Counted from the stretch's first letter, positions 33,531-44,420 are shown. The stretch is 64,000 nucleotides of DNA from Sinomicrobium oceani (GCF_900119185.1 NZ_FPJE01000003.1:248001-312000); one strand, 5' to 3'. A program made the numbers and translations. The notes: generated from the sequence alone by a model not told the origin.

Positions 33531-36500
33531 ATGCTTCGTTGGATCAGAAATATCATTTGCCTGTTTTGTATGGCCGGAGGTTGGGGTTCGCTCCAGGCAC
33601 AATCTCCCGGATTGTATTTTGAACATATCAGCTATGACGAGGATTTCTCTCCGAGTATGATCTCCTGTCTTGCCCAGAGTAGTAAAGGATTTGTCTGGAT
33701 CGGTACCGAGAACGGATTGTTCCGGTACGACGGATACCGGTTTTACAGGTATGTAAGAGATAAAACACAGGGAAGTTTGAGTAATAACCACGTCAATACG
33801 ATCTTCGAAGACAGTGAAGGGACATTGTGGGTGGGGACTAATCACGGGGTAAACCACTTCGATAAAAATGCGGATCATTTTTCTCCGGTGGATGTATCCA
33901 TGACTAAAGGCGGACGCAATTATATCAGCTCTTTTACCGAGGATGATGCTCATAATGTGTGGGTCGGAACTTTTGGCGGTATAAAAAAGCTGAACAAAAA
34001 GGAGAAACTCCTGGAGAATATTACCAGCGATTCCAATTTTGAACTCAATAAGAGCAGGGTGCTATCTCTGTTTTATGACAAAGACTACGGAGTTTTTGCG
34101 GGGACGGCAAAGGGACTGAAGTGTTTTGACCCGGCCACCTCCGAACTCCGGGAACTTCCTGAAGTTTTGCGTAAGAACAAAAGTTTTTTAAAAGCTAAGA
34201 TCTGGAAAATGGTCAGGGAACCCGATGGCAAGCTGTGGTTCGGAACAGAAACCATGGGCGCATTTTTGTATTCCCCGGAGAAGAATACACTGGCCCGGTT
34301 TGCGCATCAATACGATGATCCGGCCACCATTTCTTCCAATTGGGTGAATGATATCATCACTGTCGACGCCAGTACCACCTGGTTTGCTACCAAGGACGGA
34401 CTCAGTGTATATGATAAGAATAGTGAGACTTTTAGACGATACAGGCACCATCCCCTGAATAATTCGAGTCTGACAGATAATGATATTCAGTGTTTCCTGA
34501 AAGACCGGTACGGGTGTATCTGGGCGGGTACGATGGCCGGTGGTATCAATTTTTACAATAAGGCCAACTCCAACTTTATCCATATAGGGGAAACCACAGG
34601 ACAGGGATTCGGACTGAATAACTCCATTGTCCGTGCCCTGACCCGGGAAAACGATCATGCGCTTTGGGCAGGTACTTATGGCGGAGGGTTAACCTATCTC
34701 GATCTTGAAGCGCAAAGTTCGGTATCGTACATGATTGAGGATAAGATTGATAAAAAAACCAAAAATGCGATTACTGCCCTGGCCAGAAAAGATAAAGATC
34801 ACTTGGTGTGCGGGACCCTGAACGGGTTATATGAATTCGACCAGCGTCTTAAAAAATTTACGCCGGTCCCGCTTTCGGCGAATGGAGGTGTGGAAGACGA
34901 ACGTCCGATTACCTCGCTGTTGGCAGACGGGGAAGAAATCTGGGTGGGAACTGATGGTAACGGTCTTAAACGGGTGCTGAAAAACGGTAGTGTAGAGCAT
35001 TATCTTCACGACCGGTCGTCGCATTCCCTTTCCGATAATTTTATCATGGATCTCGAAAACAGTGAAGAAGGGATCTGGATATCTACCCAGAACGGGTTAA
35101 ATTATTTTGATAAATCCCTTAAAAAAGTAACCCGTATATACAGAACCGGAGGCGGGCCGTCCTCTATTGGGAACAATAGCCTTACCGTTTTGTTTACCGA
35201 TTCGAAAGGACGTTTGTGGATCGGGGGCGATTATGACGGACTGTTTTGTTATGACCACACTTCCGATACGTTTTCAAGGCTCAATAAAGAGAAGGGCTTT
35301 ACCAATGCTGCGATAAAAAGTATTACCGAAGACGCCCGGGGACATATCTGGGTAAGCTCAGAAGATTTCCTTTTTCAGATCAGCATCAAGGGAACGTCTG
35401 CTACACTCGGACCCGACGACTATGCGATTACAAGATACGCTGCCAAAGACGGGGTTTCCGTAAAGCAGTTTTCCTTTAAAACGGGGAATGTACTCAATGA
35501 AAGACAACTGGTTTTCGGTTCTACAAGGGGACTCATTGTTTTCGAACCCGACGAATTGTTTAAAACCCCCAATGATAGTGAAATAGTACTGACAAAACTC
35601 ATCATCAATAATGAGACCGTTGTTCCCGGTCCGGGTAATGGGATACTGAAAAAGACCATATCGGAGACTTCAGAAATCATAATTAACCATGATCAGGGCT
35701 ATATAGGACTGGAATTCAGTAGCCTTGATTTTATCAATCCAGGAAAAAGCAGGTATGCCTACAAGCTTGATGATGGCCTGAGAGCGGACGAATGGCATGA
35801 TACCGGCACCCAGAACCGGATAAACCTGTCGAATCTGAACCCCGGAGATTACATACTTTCCATAAAGTCTACCAACGAAGATAATGGCTGGAATCCCCGG
35901 GTTAAAACATTGCAGATCCGGGTGCTTCCGCCCTGGTGGAAAACCTGGTGGGCTTATCTTATATACGGATTGGTACTGATACTGTTTGGTCTGGGCATTT
36001 TCGTTTTTATAAATAACCGGGTGAAATTAAAAAGAAGAATGTTTCTGGAGCATGTAGAAAGCGAACGCAAACAGGAAATGCTCGATATGCAGCTCAATTT
36101 CTTTACGAATATATCTCACGAGATAAGGACTCCGTTGACGTTGATCAAAGGGCCTGTCGAAGAACTGCTGTCTGCTTCCGGTAAGGACCCCAAAACAAAA
36201 AAGAAGTTAAAAACTATTCAGCAGAACTCCGACCGGCTGCTAAAACTGGTCAATGAACTGCTCGATTTCAGAAAGTCGGAAAAAGGGCTGATGCGTATCT
36301 ATTGCAAAAGACAGGATATCGTTTCTTTTTGTTTTGAGATATATGAATCTTTCAGAGAGCTGGCCGCCAAAAAAAATATTGAATATAAATTTGTGCTGAA
36401 TTCCAATTCTATACAGGTATATTTCGATAGGGATCAACTGGAAAAAGTGATATTCAACCTGCTTTCCAATGCTTTTAAATTTACAGGTAAAAACGGAAAA

Positions 36501-37679
36501 ATAGTATTTGCCGTAGAACAACAAGGCCCCGATAAAGTACTTATTAAGATTAAAGATAATGGTATAGGTATTCCCGAACATAGTAAGGATACCATTTTCA
36601 ATCGTTTTTTTCAGGTCGATAACAGGGGGATCCACAATATGGGAAGCGGGGTCGGGCTTGCACTTTCCAAAACTATCGTAGAACTTCATCAGGGGGAGAT
36701 TACGGTTCCGGATGAAAAGGAAAGCTGGGCCAATACGGTCTTTCAGATCACGTTGTTACTCGGAAAAGATCACCTGAACCCGGAACAGATCAGCGAAGGC
36801 AGATCGGGAGCGTACGACATGGTCATCGATTCGGAAAGCGTTCCTTCGAAGTCGCAGGAGGTTGTCAAAGATGACCAGGATGAAGATGTGGTGTTTAAAG
36901 CATTCGATCCGGGAAGAAAGACAATTTTCATCATAGAGGATAACGACCAGGTTAGAATATTTGTAAACAGTATACTGAGTGATACCTACAACGTCATGGA
37001 TTTTTCAAATGCGGGAGATGCCATGTCTTATATGGAAAAGGAAATCCCGGATCTGATCATCAGTGACATTATGATGCCGGAGATGGACGGACTCGAATTC
37101 TGTACCTATTTGAAAACCAACGAAAGCACCAATCATATCCCGGTGATATTGCTCACTGCCAAGGCTTCGGTAGATCATAAGGTTGAGGGACTCTCTACCG
37201 GTGCAGATGCTTACATTTCAAAGCCTTTCAGTACCAGAGTACTGATGTTGAGTATCCAGAACCTGCTCAATTCCAAAGAGGTATTTCGCCGGAAGTACAG
37301 TGGCAATTTTATCGTCAATTCCGACCTGGATACGCTGACCACTCCGGAAGAGCTGTTTCTTAAAAAGCTTATGAAGATTATCGGGGAAAATATCGAGAAT
37401 CCCGATTTTGATGTGAGCATGCTCATAGATAAAATAGGAATGAGCCGGACTGTGCTCTATAAAAAGGTGAATACACTTACCAATCATTCCGTAGCCAGCC
37501 TTATCAAACAGGTCCGTTTAAAAAAGGCAGCGGAGATTATCTCGAGAACGACCTATCCCATTTCGGAGGTGGCTTTTATGGTGGGGTTTAACGACCGAAA
37601 ACATTTTAGCCGCGAATTCAAAAAAGTGTATAAGGTTTCCCCTACGGATTATAAAAATTCCGATTACAAGGCCGGATAA
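33531..37679 (+). CDS. Hybrid two-component system regulator (HTCS) of the polysaccharide locus
   Basis: 1382 residues in one protein. Signal peptide (1-24); periplasmic two-propeller region of Reg_prop repeats (about 30-690, repeated WVGT/WIGT ... GLFRYD and similar); Y_Y_Y domain (about 745-805); one membrane helix (about 812-835); histidine kinase with phospho-acceptor His863 in SHEIRTPL; HATPase (NAFKFTGKNG, GIGIPE, GSGVGLALS); receiver with Asp1179 in SDIMMPEMDG; and AraC-type DNA-binding domain at the end (ISEVAFMVGFNDRKHFSREFKK). It senses a sugar fragment in the periplasm and activates susC and its neighbours. It lies directly upstream of susC on the same strand. Confidence 0.96.
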   Translation: MLRWIRNIICLFCMAGGWGSLQAQSPGLYFEHISYDEDFSPSMISCLAQSSKGFVWIGTENGLFRYDGYRFYRYVRDKTQGSLSNNHVNTIFEDSEGTLWVGTNHGVNHFDKNADHFSPVDVSMTKGGRNYISSFTEDDAHNVWVGTFGGIKKLNKKEKLLENITSDSNFELNKSRVLSLFYDKDYGVFAGTAKGLKCFDPATSELRELPEVLRKNKSFLKAKIWKMVREPDGKLWFGTETMGAFLYSPEKNTLARFAHQYDDPATISSNWVNDIITVDASTTWFATKDGLSVYDKNSETFRRYRHHPLNNSSLTDNDIQCFLKDRYGCIWAGTMAGGINFYNKANSNFIHIGETTGQGFGLNNSIVRALTRENDHALWAGTYGGGLTYLDLEAQSSVSYMIEDKIDKKTKNAITALARKDKDHLVCGTLNGLYEFDQRLKKFTPVPLSANGGVEDERPITSLLADGEEIWVGTDGNGLKRVLKNGSVEHYLHDRSSHSLSDNFIMDLENSEEGIWISTQNGLNYFDKSLKKVTRIYRTGGGPSSIGNNSLTVLFTDSKGRLWIGGDYDGLFCYDHTSDTFSRLNKEKGFTNAAIKSITEDARGHIWVSSEDFLFQISIKGTSATLGPDDYAITRYAAKDGVSVKQFSFKTGNVLNERQLVFGSTRGLIVFEPDELFKTPNDSEIVLTKLIINNETVVPGPGNGILKKTISETSEIIINHDQGYIGLEFSSLDFINPGKSRYAYKLDDGLRADEWHDTGTQNRINLSNLNPGDYILSIKSTNEDNGWNPRVKTLQIRVLPPWWKTWWAYLIYGLVLILFGLGIFVFINNRVKLKRRMFLEHVESERKQEMLDMQLNFFTNISHEIRTPLTLIKGPVEELLSASGKDPKTKKKLKTIQQNSDRLLKLVNELLDFRKSEKGLMRIYCKRQDIVSFCFEIYESFRELAAKKNIEYKFVLNSNSIQVYFDRDQLEKVIFNLLSNAFKFTGKNGKIVFAVEQQGPDKVLIKIKDNGIGIPEHSKDTIFNRFFQVDNRGIHNMGSGVGLALSKTIVELHQGEITVPDEKESWANTVFQITLLLGKDHLNPEQISEGRSGAYDMVIDSESVPSKSQEVVKDDQDEDVVFKAFDPGRKTIFIIEDNDQVRIFVNSILSDTYNVMDFSNAGDAMSYMEKEIPDLIISDIMMPEMDGLEFCTYLKTNESTNHIPVILLTAKASVDHKVEGLSTGADAYISKPFSTRVLMLSIQNLLNSKEVFRRKYSGNFIVNSDLDTLTTPEELFLKKLMKIIGENIENPDFDVSMLIDKIGMSRTVLYKKVNTLTNHSVASLIKQVRLKKAAEIISRTTYPISEVAFMVGFNDRKHFSREFKKVYKVSPTDYKNSDYKAG

Positions 37680-37794
37680 GACCACCAGCCGTTTCCCGGT
37701 ACAGAACATCCCAGAGATGATTTTTTGATGATCTTCAGGGTGTTTTTTTTGTTTTTATGTATTTGTTATTCAGTTTTTTATCTTCTTTAATACG

Positions 37795-37854
37795 TTTTTA
37801 CCCCTACAAACGAATATATTAATCCCCCCGTACAAAGCGAATAGACCATATTTG
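37795..37854 (+). promoter_or_regulatory. susC promoter with tandem direct repeat, likely HTCS operator
   Basis: CCCCTACAAACGAATA (37801-37816) is repeated as CCCCGTACAAAGCGAATA (37826-37843), 25 bp apart. The first copy is part of TTTTTACCCCT (37795-37805), also found before the sensor gene. CATATTTG (37847-37854) directly follows and is one base off the -7 consensus, as expected for an activator-dependent promoter. AraC-type regulators usually bind such direct repeats. Confidence 0.65.
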
Positions 37855-37883
37855 TTTTATCAATTAATCAACAATGCTAAATA

Positions 37884-40800
37884 ATGAAAAACCAAAACCA
37901 GAAAAATGTTCTTTTACATTGTGTAGACTACCTCAGATGGGGATTACTCTTCGGTATCTGCTTTGTATTTTCGAATGTTCATGCACAAAATCAGGTGATC
38001 ACCGGTACGGTGGTCGATGATACCGGTTTACCGCTTGGTGGTGTGAATATCCTGATCGAGGGGACTACCATCGGAACACAAACCGATTTTGACGGAAATT
38101 ACACGATCAATGCCATACCCGGACAAAAACTCAGGTTTTCCTTTGTCGGAATGAAATCCGTTACCGTGGCCGTAGCTAACCAGGATACAATAGATCTGGC
38201 AATGGAAAGTGACAACCAGCTGGACAATGTTGTCGTTATCGGGTACGGGACCAAGAAGAAGAGCGATGTTATCAGTTCGGTGACCAGGGTAGAAACCGAA
38301 GACCTCGTCAAAGTAGCCACTTCCGATATCGGTGAGATGTTAAGGGGAAAAGCTGCAGGGGTACAGGTTACCCTGGCCAGCGGTGCCCCGGGAGGTTCGT
38401 CTACAATCCGGATACGTGGACAGCGTTCCATTACGGGAGGAAATGATCCCATTATTATTGCGGATGGGGTGCGTATAGGCAGTATTAACGATATCAATGC
38501 CAATGACATCGAGTCGCTGGAAGTGCTTAAAGATGCTGCGGCTCAGGCCATCTACGGGGCAAGGGCTTCGAACGGTGTTATCCTGATTACCACCAAAAGG
38601 GGAAAAGAGGGAAGGATGAGTGTATCCTATAACGGCTTTTCGGGACTCCAGACTATTAACAGAAATTTTGACATTTACAGTGGCGAGGAATTTGCCCGGT
38701 TAAAACGGGAGGCATTCCGCACCAATAACGGTGGGGTGTACCGCCCTGATGCCGAAATATTTTCTACTCTGGAATTGGAAAGTGTGGAAAATGGTAATTA
38801 CATCAACTGGGAAGACTTGATTTTGCGGACCGGACAAACCCAGAACCACGCTTTGAGTATAGCTTCCGGGACGGAGAAATTCAGTATATTCAGTAGTGTC
38901 AATTATATCAATACCCGGGGCGTTATTCCCAATTCCGATTACAGCAAGGTAGGCTTACGGCTGAATGCAGATCAGAAAATCCGTGATTGGCTGAAAATAG
39001 GGCTCAATACATCCTTTCAGTTCTCCGGGACCAATAATCCCAATAATGGAGGTGTATTGCTCAACAGTATTACCACAGCCCCTCTGGGAAGGGTATATAA
39101 TGATGATGGTTCTTTACGATGGTTGCCCGGCGGCTTCGAAGAAAACAAGAATCCGTTGATCGATCTCAAAGAAACGACAAACGAAATCCGGAACAGGAAC
39201 GATATTCTCAACGTATTTGTGGATGTCATGCCTTTTGAAGGATTCAAATACAGGCTGAATGCGAGCCGGCGGTCGTGGAATTACAAGCGGTACTCGTACA
39301 ATACATCGAGATCCCTTGCAGGGATAGCGCGTAACGGGCAGGGAAGCGGTTCGGTACAGTTTCAGGATAATGTGGAATGGCAGATAGAAAATATCCTGAC
39401 GTATGACTTCAGTATAAAGGAGCGTAATCATTTTGCCGTAACGGCAGTACAGAGTGTATCCGAAACGGAATACAATAATTTTGTAAATGAGGCAGACCGT
39501 ATTCCCAATGATATTCTGGGGATCAGGGGACTGGAAGGTGCTTTTTTGAATACGCCATCTATTTCCGGAAACAAGAGAGGTATTGTCTCTGCCGTAGGAA
39601 GAGTCGAATATGATTATGACAATACCTATTATGTGACCGTTTCCGGAAGAGCAGACGGCTCTACTGTATTCGGCAGAAATAATAAATGGGCCTTTTTCCC
39701 GGCGGCGAGTGTGGGCTGGAATGTACACCGGGAAAACTTTATGGAGGATCTCCGGGCGGTGAACACTATGAAATTACGGTTCAGTTACGGTAGTGTGGGG
39801 AATGAAGGGATCAGTCCCGGACAAAGCCAGAGTACGGCAAACCAGCGGGATTACGTCATTGACGGAAACCGGGTTTCGGGCTATGTCCCCGGAAGTACAC
39901 TGCCCAATCCCGACCTGAAGTGGGAAACTTCGACCACATTCAACGCTGCCATAGATCTCGGGTTTTTCAACAACCGGGTCACGTCTACCGTGGAGTATTA
40001 CAATACCCGGACCAAAGACCTGCTGGTGGCCGAAGCCCTGGACCCTTCGTCCGGTTATACGTCAAAACTGACCAACATCGGGGAAATAGAGAATGCGGGA
40101 ATAGAAGTAACCCTGAATGCGGATATTATCAGGAAAGAAGACTTTAAAGTAAATCTCGGAGCTTCCTTTACCAAAAACAGGAATAAGATTATCAGTCTTT
40201 ACGGAGAAGATGCCGATGGCGACGGCAGGGAGGATGACGATGTTCTCAACCGCAGGTTTATAGGATATCCTATAGGTGTTTTTTACCAGTACAAACCCGT
40301 GGGGATATTCCAGGAGGGCGAAAATATCGCAGGGTCCGCCCAGCCCCTTGCACTTCCGGGAGATGTCAGGTTACAGGATACCAACGGTGATGGTGTGATC
40401 AATGACCAGGACCGTGTAATTACTTCTCAGGCCCCGGACTGGTTCGGAACACTATCTGTCAGTGCCGAATATAAAGGTTTTGATATGTCGGCCGATATCT
40501 ATACCGTACAGGGTATAATACGGAATAACCCGTTCCTCTACGGATATCAGGAGGGAGGATCACTGAGAGGTATTAAAAACGGGATAAAACAGAATTACTG
40601 GACCCCGGAAAATCCCGGGGGAGATTTCCCGAGACCAAGAGAAGGCAACGACCCGGCCAATATTTATTTTCTCGGGTTACAGGATGCCTCTTATGTAAGA
40701 TTACAGAATATTACCCTCGGATATACGCTGCCGGAAGAGGTGCTGACCCGTTTCGGACTGAGCAATCTCCGGATTTACACCACCGGAAGTAATCTCATAA

Positions 40801-40895
40801 CTCTTACCGACTTCCAATCGTTCAGTCCGGAAAGGAACCCGAACGAATATCCGGAACCGGTGACTGTGGTCGTCGGACTTCAATTCGGGTTTTGA
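37884..40895 (+). CDS. SusC/RagA family TonB-linked outer-membrane transporter
   Basis: 1003 residues. Signal peptide ending near VHAQ (about 34), a carboxypeptidase-like regulatory domain (about 36-115; ITGTVVDDTGLPLGGVNILIE), the plug (about 125-235; GYGTKKKSDVISSVT, RIRGQRSITGGNDPI), and a long beta-barrel ending in VVVGLQFGF with the C-terminal aromatic residue. With the SusD partner it imports oligosaccharides across the outer membrane using TonB energy. First gene of the operon susC-susD-GH2-GH5; spacing to susD is 23 bp. Confidence 0.96.
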   Translation: MKNQNQKNVLLHCVDYLRWGLLFGICFVFSNVHAQNQVITGTVVDDTGLPLGGVNILIEGTTIGTQTDFDGNYTINAIPGQKLRFSFVGMKSVTVAVANQDTIDLAMESDNQLDNVVVIGYGTKKKSDVISSVTRVETEDLVKVATSDIGEMLRGKAAGVQVTLASGAPGGSSTIRIRGQRSITGGNDPIIIADGVRIGSINDINANDIESLEVLKDAAAQAIYGARASNGVILITTKRGKEGRMSVSYNGFSGLQTINRNFDIYSGEEFARLKREAFRTNNGGVYRPDAEIFSTLELESVENGNYINWEDLILRTGQTQNHALSIASGTEKFSIFSSVNYINTRGVIPNSDYSKVGLRLNADQKIRDWLKIGLNTSFQFSGTNNPNNGGVLLNSITTAPLGRVYNDDGSLRWLPGGFEENKNPLIDLKETTNEIRNRNDILNVFVDVMPFEGFKYRLNASRRSWNYKRYSYNTSRSLAGIARNGQGSGSVQFQDNVEWQIENILTYDFSIKERNHFAVTAVQSVSETEYNNFVNEADRIPNDILGIRGLEGAFLNTPSISGNKRGIVSAVGRVEYDYDNTYYVTVSGRADGSTVFGRNNKWAFFPAASVGWNVHRENFMEDLRAVNTMKLRFSYGSVGNEGISPGQSQSTANQRDYVIDGNRVSGYVPGSTLPNPDLKWETSTTFNAAIDLGFFNNRVTSTVEYYNTRTKDLLVAEALDPSSGYTSKLTNIGEIENAGIEVTLNADIIRKEDFKVNLGASFTKNRNKIISLYGEDADGDGREDDDVLNRRFIGYPIGVFYQYKPVGIFQEGENIAGSAQPLALPGDVRLQDTNGDGVINDQDRVITSQAPDWFGTLSVSAEYKGFDMSADIYTVQGIIRNNPFLYGYQEGGSLRGIKNGIKQNYWTPENPGGDFPRPREGNDPANIYFLGLQDASYVRLQNITLGYTLPEEVLTRFGLSNLRIYTTGSNLITLTDFQSFSPERNPNEYPEPVTVVVGLQFGF

Positions 40896-40918
40896 TATTA
40901 ACCATAAAAAGCAGACAG

Positions 40919-42532
40919 ATGAAAAAAAATAAATATATATACCTTTCTATTGTATTAGCATCGTTCTCCGTATTTTCCTGTAAATCTTTTCTGGAAGAAG
41001 AAATTATCGATGAAGTTTCCGTAGACTTTATCTATAATTCTCCCGAAGGTCTGGAAGTAGGAGTAAACGCATTGTATAACCGGATGCGGGTGTACAATGC
41101 CCCGTCCGGTGACAATAATAACCTGAAGTCTAATGTGTTTTTCCTTGCTGCCACCGATCTCGGGCTGCACAGAACCTGGTTTACACCATACGGTCCCACG
41201 ACACATACGCCCATGGTATTTCCGGCCGATAAGTGGAACAACGCGTATCGTATCATAGACAGAGCATCGGCTATTATTACCAGTGCCAGAAATATAGCCA
41301 TGGAGGAAACGGCCAAAAACAAACTGGTGGCGCAGGCCAGGGTTATCCGGGGCGAGTTGTACCTGGACCTGATCAGGATGTACGGGAATATTCTGCTGGA
41401 TACCATTCCTACGACGCCTCAGAATATTAATGACCCCGTAGTTTACGAAGCCGCCACGGAAGAATCTGTTTTCGGAGTTATTAACCGGGACCTCGACTTT
41501 GCCGTTCGTCATCTCGACTGGCAGGTGCCGGATGGGCGTTACGGGCAGGGCGTTGCCAGGCATTTGCGCGGAAAAGCGGCGATGTGGACGGGAGACTGGG
41601 CAGAAGCCGCAGGACAGTTCGACACCCTGATCAATAACGGTACACACCGGCTCGTAGGGATCAACCAGGTCTTCGGAGCAGATGTCAATCATAGTGAAGC
41701 CCTGTTTGTTTACCAGAAAAACCAGATGCTGGGCGATGAAGATGACCTGGCCGGAGGCGGAGGTTCCTGGCTCGGAAGTGTATTTAACCAACGGCTGTAT
41801 GAAAAACAATCCGGAGAGGTAAACGGACAACCGGAAGTTATTATAGATGCAGATTATGGCGGGCAATCGTTGGGATGGTTTTTTCCGAATTCTTACCTGA
41901 ACGGTTTGTACGATAAAGAAAACGACCTCCGGTTTTCTACGTATTACTGGCCCGAAGACTATAGCGCGTATACCGTTAACAATCCCGAGCACCCGAATTT
42001 CGGTCAGCCAATTACGGAGCCGGAAGATAATTACAGGAGGTTTCACTGGAGCCTGAAAAAGTATGCCGACTTTGAAACCAAATTACCCAATACCAACGAA
42101 AGCTATAAAAACTATATCTATTACAGGTTCGCCGAAACCCTGTTGCTGGCTTCTGAGGCCCATCATTATCTCGGCGAAGATGGTATGGCCCTCGAATATA
42201 TGAATAAGGTGAGGCGCAGGGGGTACGGGCTCGATCCGGATGCTGTGGCTCCGGAAGTGGATTTTACATCCTGGGACCTCGAAGATTATCTGGAAGAATC
42301 GGCCAGAGAGCTCGCCTTCGAAAATAACCGATGGTTCCTGCTCAAACGGCTTGGGCTCCTCGGAGAACGAATTTCGTTGTATTACAGGAACGGGGATAAC
42401 TCCACGGCCGAAGCCAATGATGCCAATAACAGCGAAACACCCTGGCAACCCCATTTTGTAAATTGTCCCATACCACAAAGCCAGATCGATATTATGGGGA
42501 ACAGCGCCACCCAGTTCAATATCGGATATTAA
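40919..42532 (+). CDS. SusD/RagB family surface glycan-binding lipoprotein
   Basis: 537 residues from ATG at 40919. Lipoprotein signal ends VFSC (Cys21), followed by KSFLEEE, the usual acidic segment for surface export. TPR-like helices follow (LVAQARVIRGELYLDLIRMYG is typical of SusD), and the C-terminal SusD_RagB part contains LEESARELAFENNRWFLLKR. It forms the lid on the SusC barrel and captures oligosaccharide. An in-frame ATG at 40892 overlaps susC and is unlikely as start. The GH2 gene follows after 34 bp. Confidence 0.95.
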   Translation: MKKNKYIYLSIVLASFSVFSCKSFLEEEIIDEVSVDFIYNSPEGLEVGVNALYNRMRVYNAPSGDNNNLKSNVFFLAATDLGLHRTWFTPYGPTTHTPMVFPADKWNNAYRIIDRASAIITSARNIAMEETAKNKLVAQARVIRGELYLDLIRMYGNILLDTIPTTPQNINDPVVYEAATEESVFGVINRDLDFAVRHLDWQVPDGRYGQGVARHLRGKAAMWTGDWAEAAGQFDTLINNGTHRLVGINQVFGADVNHSEALFVYQKNQMLGDEDDLAGGGGSWLGSVFNQRLYEKQSGEVNGQPEVIIDADYGGQSLGWFFPNSYLNGLYDKENDLRFSTYYWPEDYSAYTVNNPEHPNFGQPITEPEDNYRRFHWSLKKYADFETKLPNTNESYKNYIYYRFAETLLLASEAHHYLGEDGMALEYMNKVRRRGYGLDPDAVAPEVDFTSWDLEDYLEESARELAFENNRWFLLKRLGLLGERISLYYRNGDNSTAEANDANNSETPWQPHFVNCPIPQSQIDIMGNSATQFNIGY

Positions 42533-42566
42533 ACCCGGATCATTTTTATAACCTAAAGAAAAACTG

Positions 42567-44390
42567 ATGTTTAGAAAAATTATTTTAACCCTTGTTGTCT
42601 TTGCCGGATTTTGTTTGCGCGGATCCGCACAGGAGACCATACAGCATGTATACGGTAGAACTGTGCTGAGTCTTAACGGTCCCTGGAACTATATCATGGA
42701 TCCCTACCAGATGGGATATCTCGATTACAGGCAGAAGCCTTTCGATCAGAGTAAATCCGGAAAAGGCGGTTTTTATGACAACCTTACCGGGGTAGACAAA
42801 AGTACAAAGACCGAATACGATTTTACGTATGCCCCAACTCTTGAAGTTCCGGGAGACTGGAATTCGCAGGAAGAAAAACTTTTGTTTTACGAGGGTACAC
42901 TGTGGTACAAAAAAGATTTTGTCATGAATCCGGATGCCGGGAAACGATACTTCCTTTATTTCGGTGCTGTGAATTACGAATGCCATGTGTATCTCAACGG
43001 AAAGAAACTCGGGGTGCATAAAGGCGGATTTACTCCTTTTCAGTTCGATGTTTCCGGAAAACTGAATCCGGGGAAGAACTTTGTGGTACTTATGACAGAT
43101 AACACCCGTAAGAGGGATGAGATCCCTACTATCAACACCGACTGGTGGAATTACGGGGGTATCACCAGAGATGTCATGATCGTGGAAATGCCGCAGACCT
43201 ATATCGAAGATTACAAAGTACAACTTGCAAAAGGGAGTAAAGACATTATAGAAGGATTCGTCCGTTTGCAGGGCACGGAGAAGTCCGGAAAAGTGACCCT
43301 GGAAATACCGGAACTCAAAATAAAATCTTCGTATACCACAGATGAAGACGGTAAGGTCAGCTTCAGTATTAAAACACGGAAGATGGATTACTGGTCGCCC
43401 GAACATCCGAAACTGTACGATGTTATCGTCACTTCGACAGACGATAAAGTAGAAGATAAAATAGGTTTCCGAACCATAGCCACCAGACACCAGGATATTC
43501 TGCTGAATGATAAACCGATTTTTCTCAAAGGTATTTCCGTACACGACGAGAACCCTATCCTGGGCGGCAGGTTACGCTCCGAAGGAGACATGCGGATGAT
43601 GCTCGAATGGGCCAAAGAGCTGGGATGTAATTATATCCGGCTTGCACATTACACGCACAACGAGACCATGTTGCGTCTGGCCGATGAGGTCGGACTGCTC
43701 GTATGGGCGGAGATCCCGGTATACTGGACCATTTCCTGGACCAATCCGGAAACCTATGCCAATGCCGAAAATCAATTAACTGTCGGGATAGACCGGGATA
43801 AAAACAGGGCGAGCATCATCGTATGGTCCGTAGGTAATGAAACACCGGTCACGGAGGAGCGTAATGTATTTATGGGTCATCTTGTAGACAAAGCGAGAAG
43901 CCTTGACAATACCAGGCTCATCGCAGCGGCGCTCGAAGTGGAACGCGAAGGCTATACTATAAAAGTAGAAGATCCGCTCGGGGATAAGCTGGATCTTGCC
44001 AGTTTCAACGAATACGGCGGATGGTACTGGTCGGAGCCCAAGGAACTGCCTAAGTATACTTTTGACATCAGGTTTGACAAACCTGTCGTTATTTCCGAGT
44101 TCGGAGCCGGCGCCCTGGGCGGATTTCACGGAGACGAAGACACGGTCTGGAGTGAAGAACACCAAGAGCTGGTATATATCAATCAACTCGAAATGCTTGA
44201 TAAGATGGAAGCACTTCGGGGAATGACCCCGTGGATACTTACCGATTTCAGGTCGCCGAGACGTCAACATCCCGTTTACCAGGATTTCTGGAATCGAAAA
44301 GGGCTGATATCCAATACCGGGAAGAAGAAAAAAGCCTTCTATATCCTGCAGCAATACTATAAAAACAAAACGGCAGGAAAGCAACGATAA
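42567..44390 (+). CDS. Glycoside hydrolase family 2 enzyme
   Basis: 607 residues. Signal peptide (to about 22, GSAQ). Sugar-binding jelly roll (about 30-215; NYECHVYLNGKKLGVHKGGFTPF), immunoglobulin-like domain (about 215-320), and TIM barrel (about 322-600). Acid/base Glu425 is in SVGNETPV and the nucleophile Glu511 in VISEFGAGAL. Architecture is closest to beta-glucuronidases and beta-galactosidases; specificity cannot be fixed. It is short for a GH2, having only the three core domains. Probably trims side chains or ends of oligosaccharides in the periplasm. Third gene of the sus operon. Confidence 0.9.
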   Translation: MFRKIILTLVVFAGFCLRGSAQETIQHVYGRTVLSLNGPWNYIMDPYQMGYLDYRQKPFDQSKSGKGGFYDNLTGVDKSTKTEYDFTYAPTLEVPGDWNSQEEKLLFYEGTLWYKKDFVMNPDAGKRYFLYFGAVNYECHVYLNGKKLGVHKGGFTPFQFDVSGKLNPGKNFVVLMTDNTRKRDEIPTINTDWWNYGGITRDVMIVEMPQTYIEDYKVQLAKGSKDIIEGFVRLQGTEKSGKVTLEIPELKIKSSYTTDEDGKVSFSIKTRKMDYWSPEHPKLYDVIVTSTDDKVEDKIGFRTIATRHQDILLNDKPIFLKGISVHDENPILGGRLRSEGDMRMMLEWAKELGCNYIRLAHYTHNETMLRLADEVGLLVWAEIPVYWTISWTNPETYANAENQLTVGIDRDKNRASIIVWSVGNETPVTEERNVFMGHLVDKARSLDNTRLIAAALEVEREGYTIKVEDPLGDKLDLASFNEYGGWYWSEPKELPKYTFDIRFDKPVVISEFGAGALGGFHGDEDTVWSEEHQELVYINQLEMLDKMEALRGMTPWILTDFRSPRRQHPVYQDFWNRKGLISNTGKKKKAFYILQQYYKNKTAGKQR

Positions 44391-44420
44391 TCCTGTTTAT
44401 ACCTTAAAAATATAACATCA

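Noticed and set aside
40955-42046. Open frame of 363 codons on the minus strand
   Set aside because: Antisense shadow of susD without any recognisable motif.
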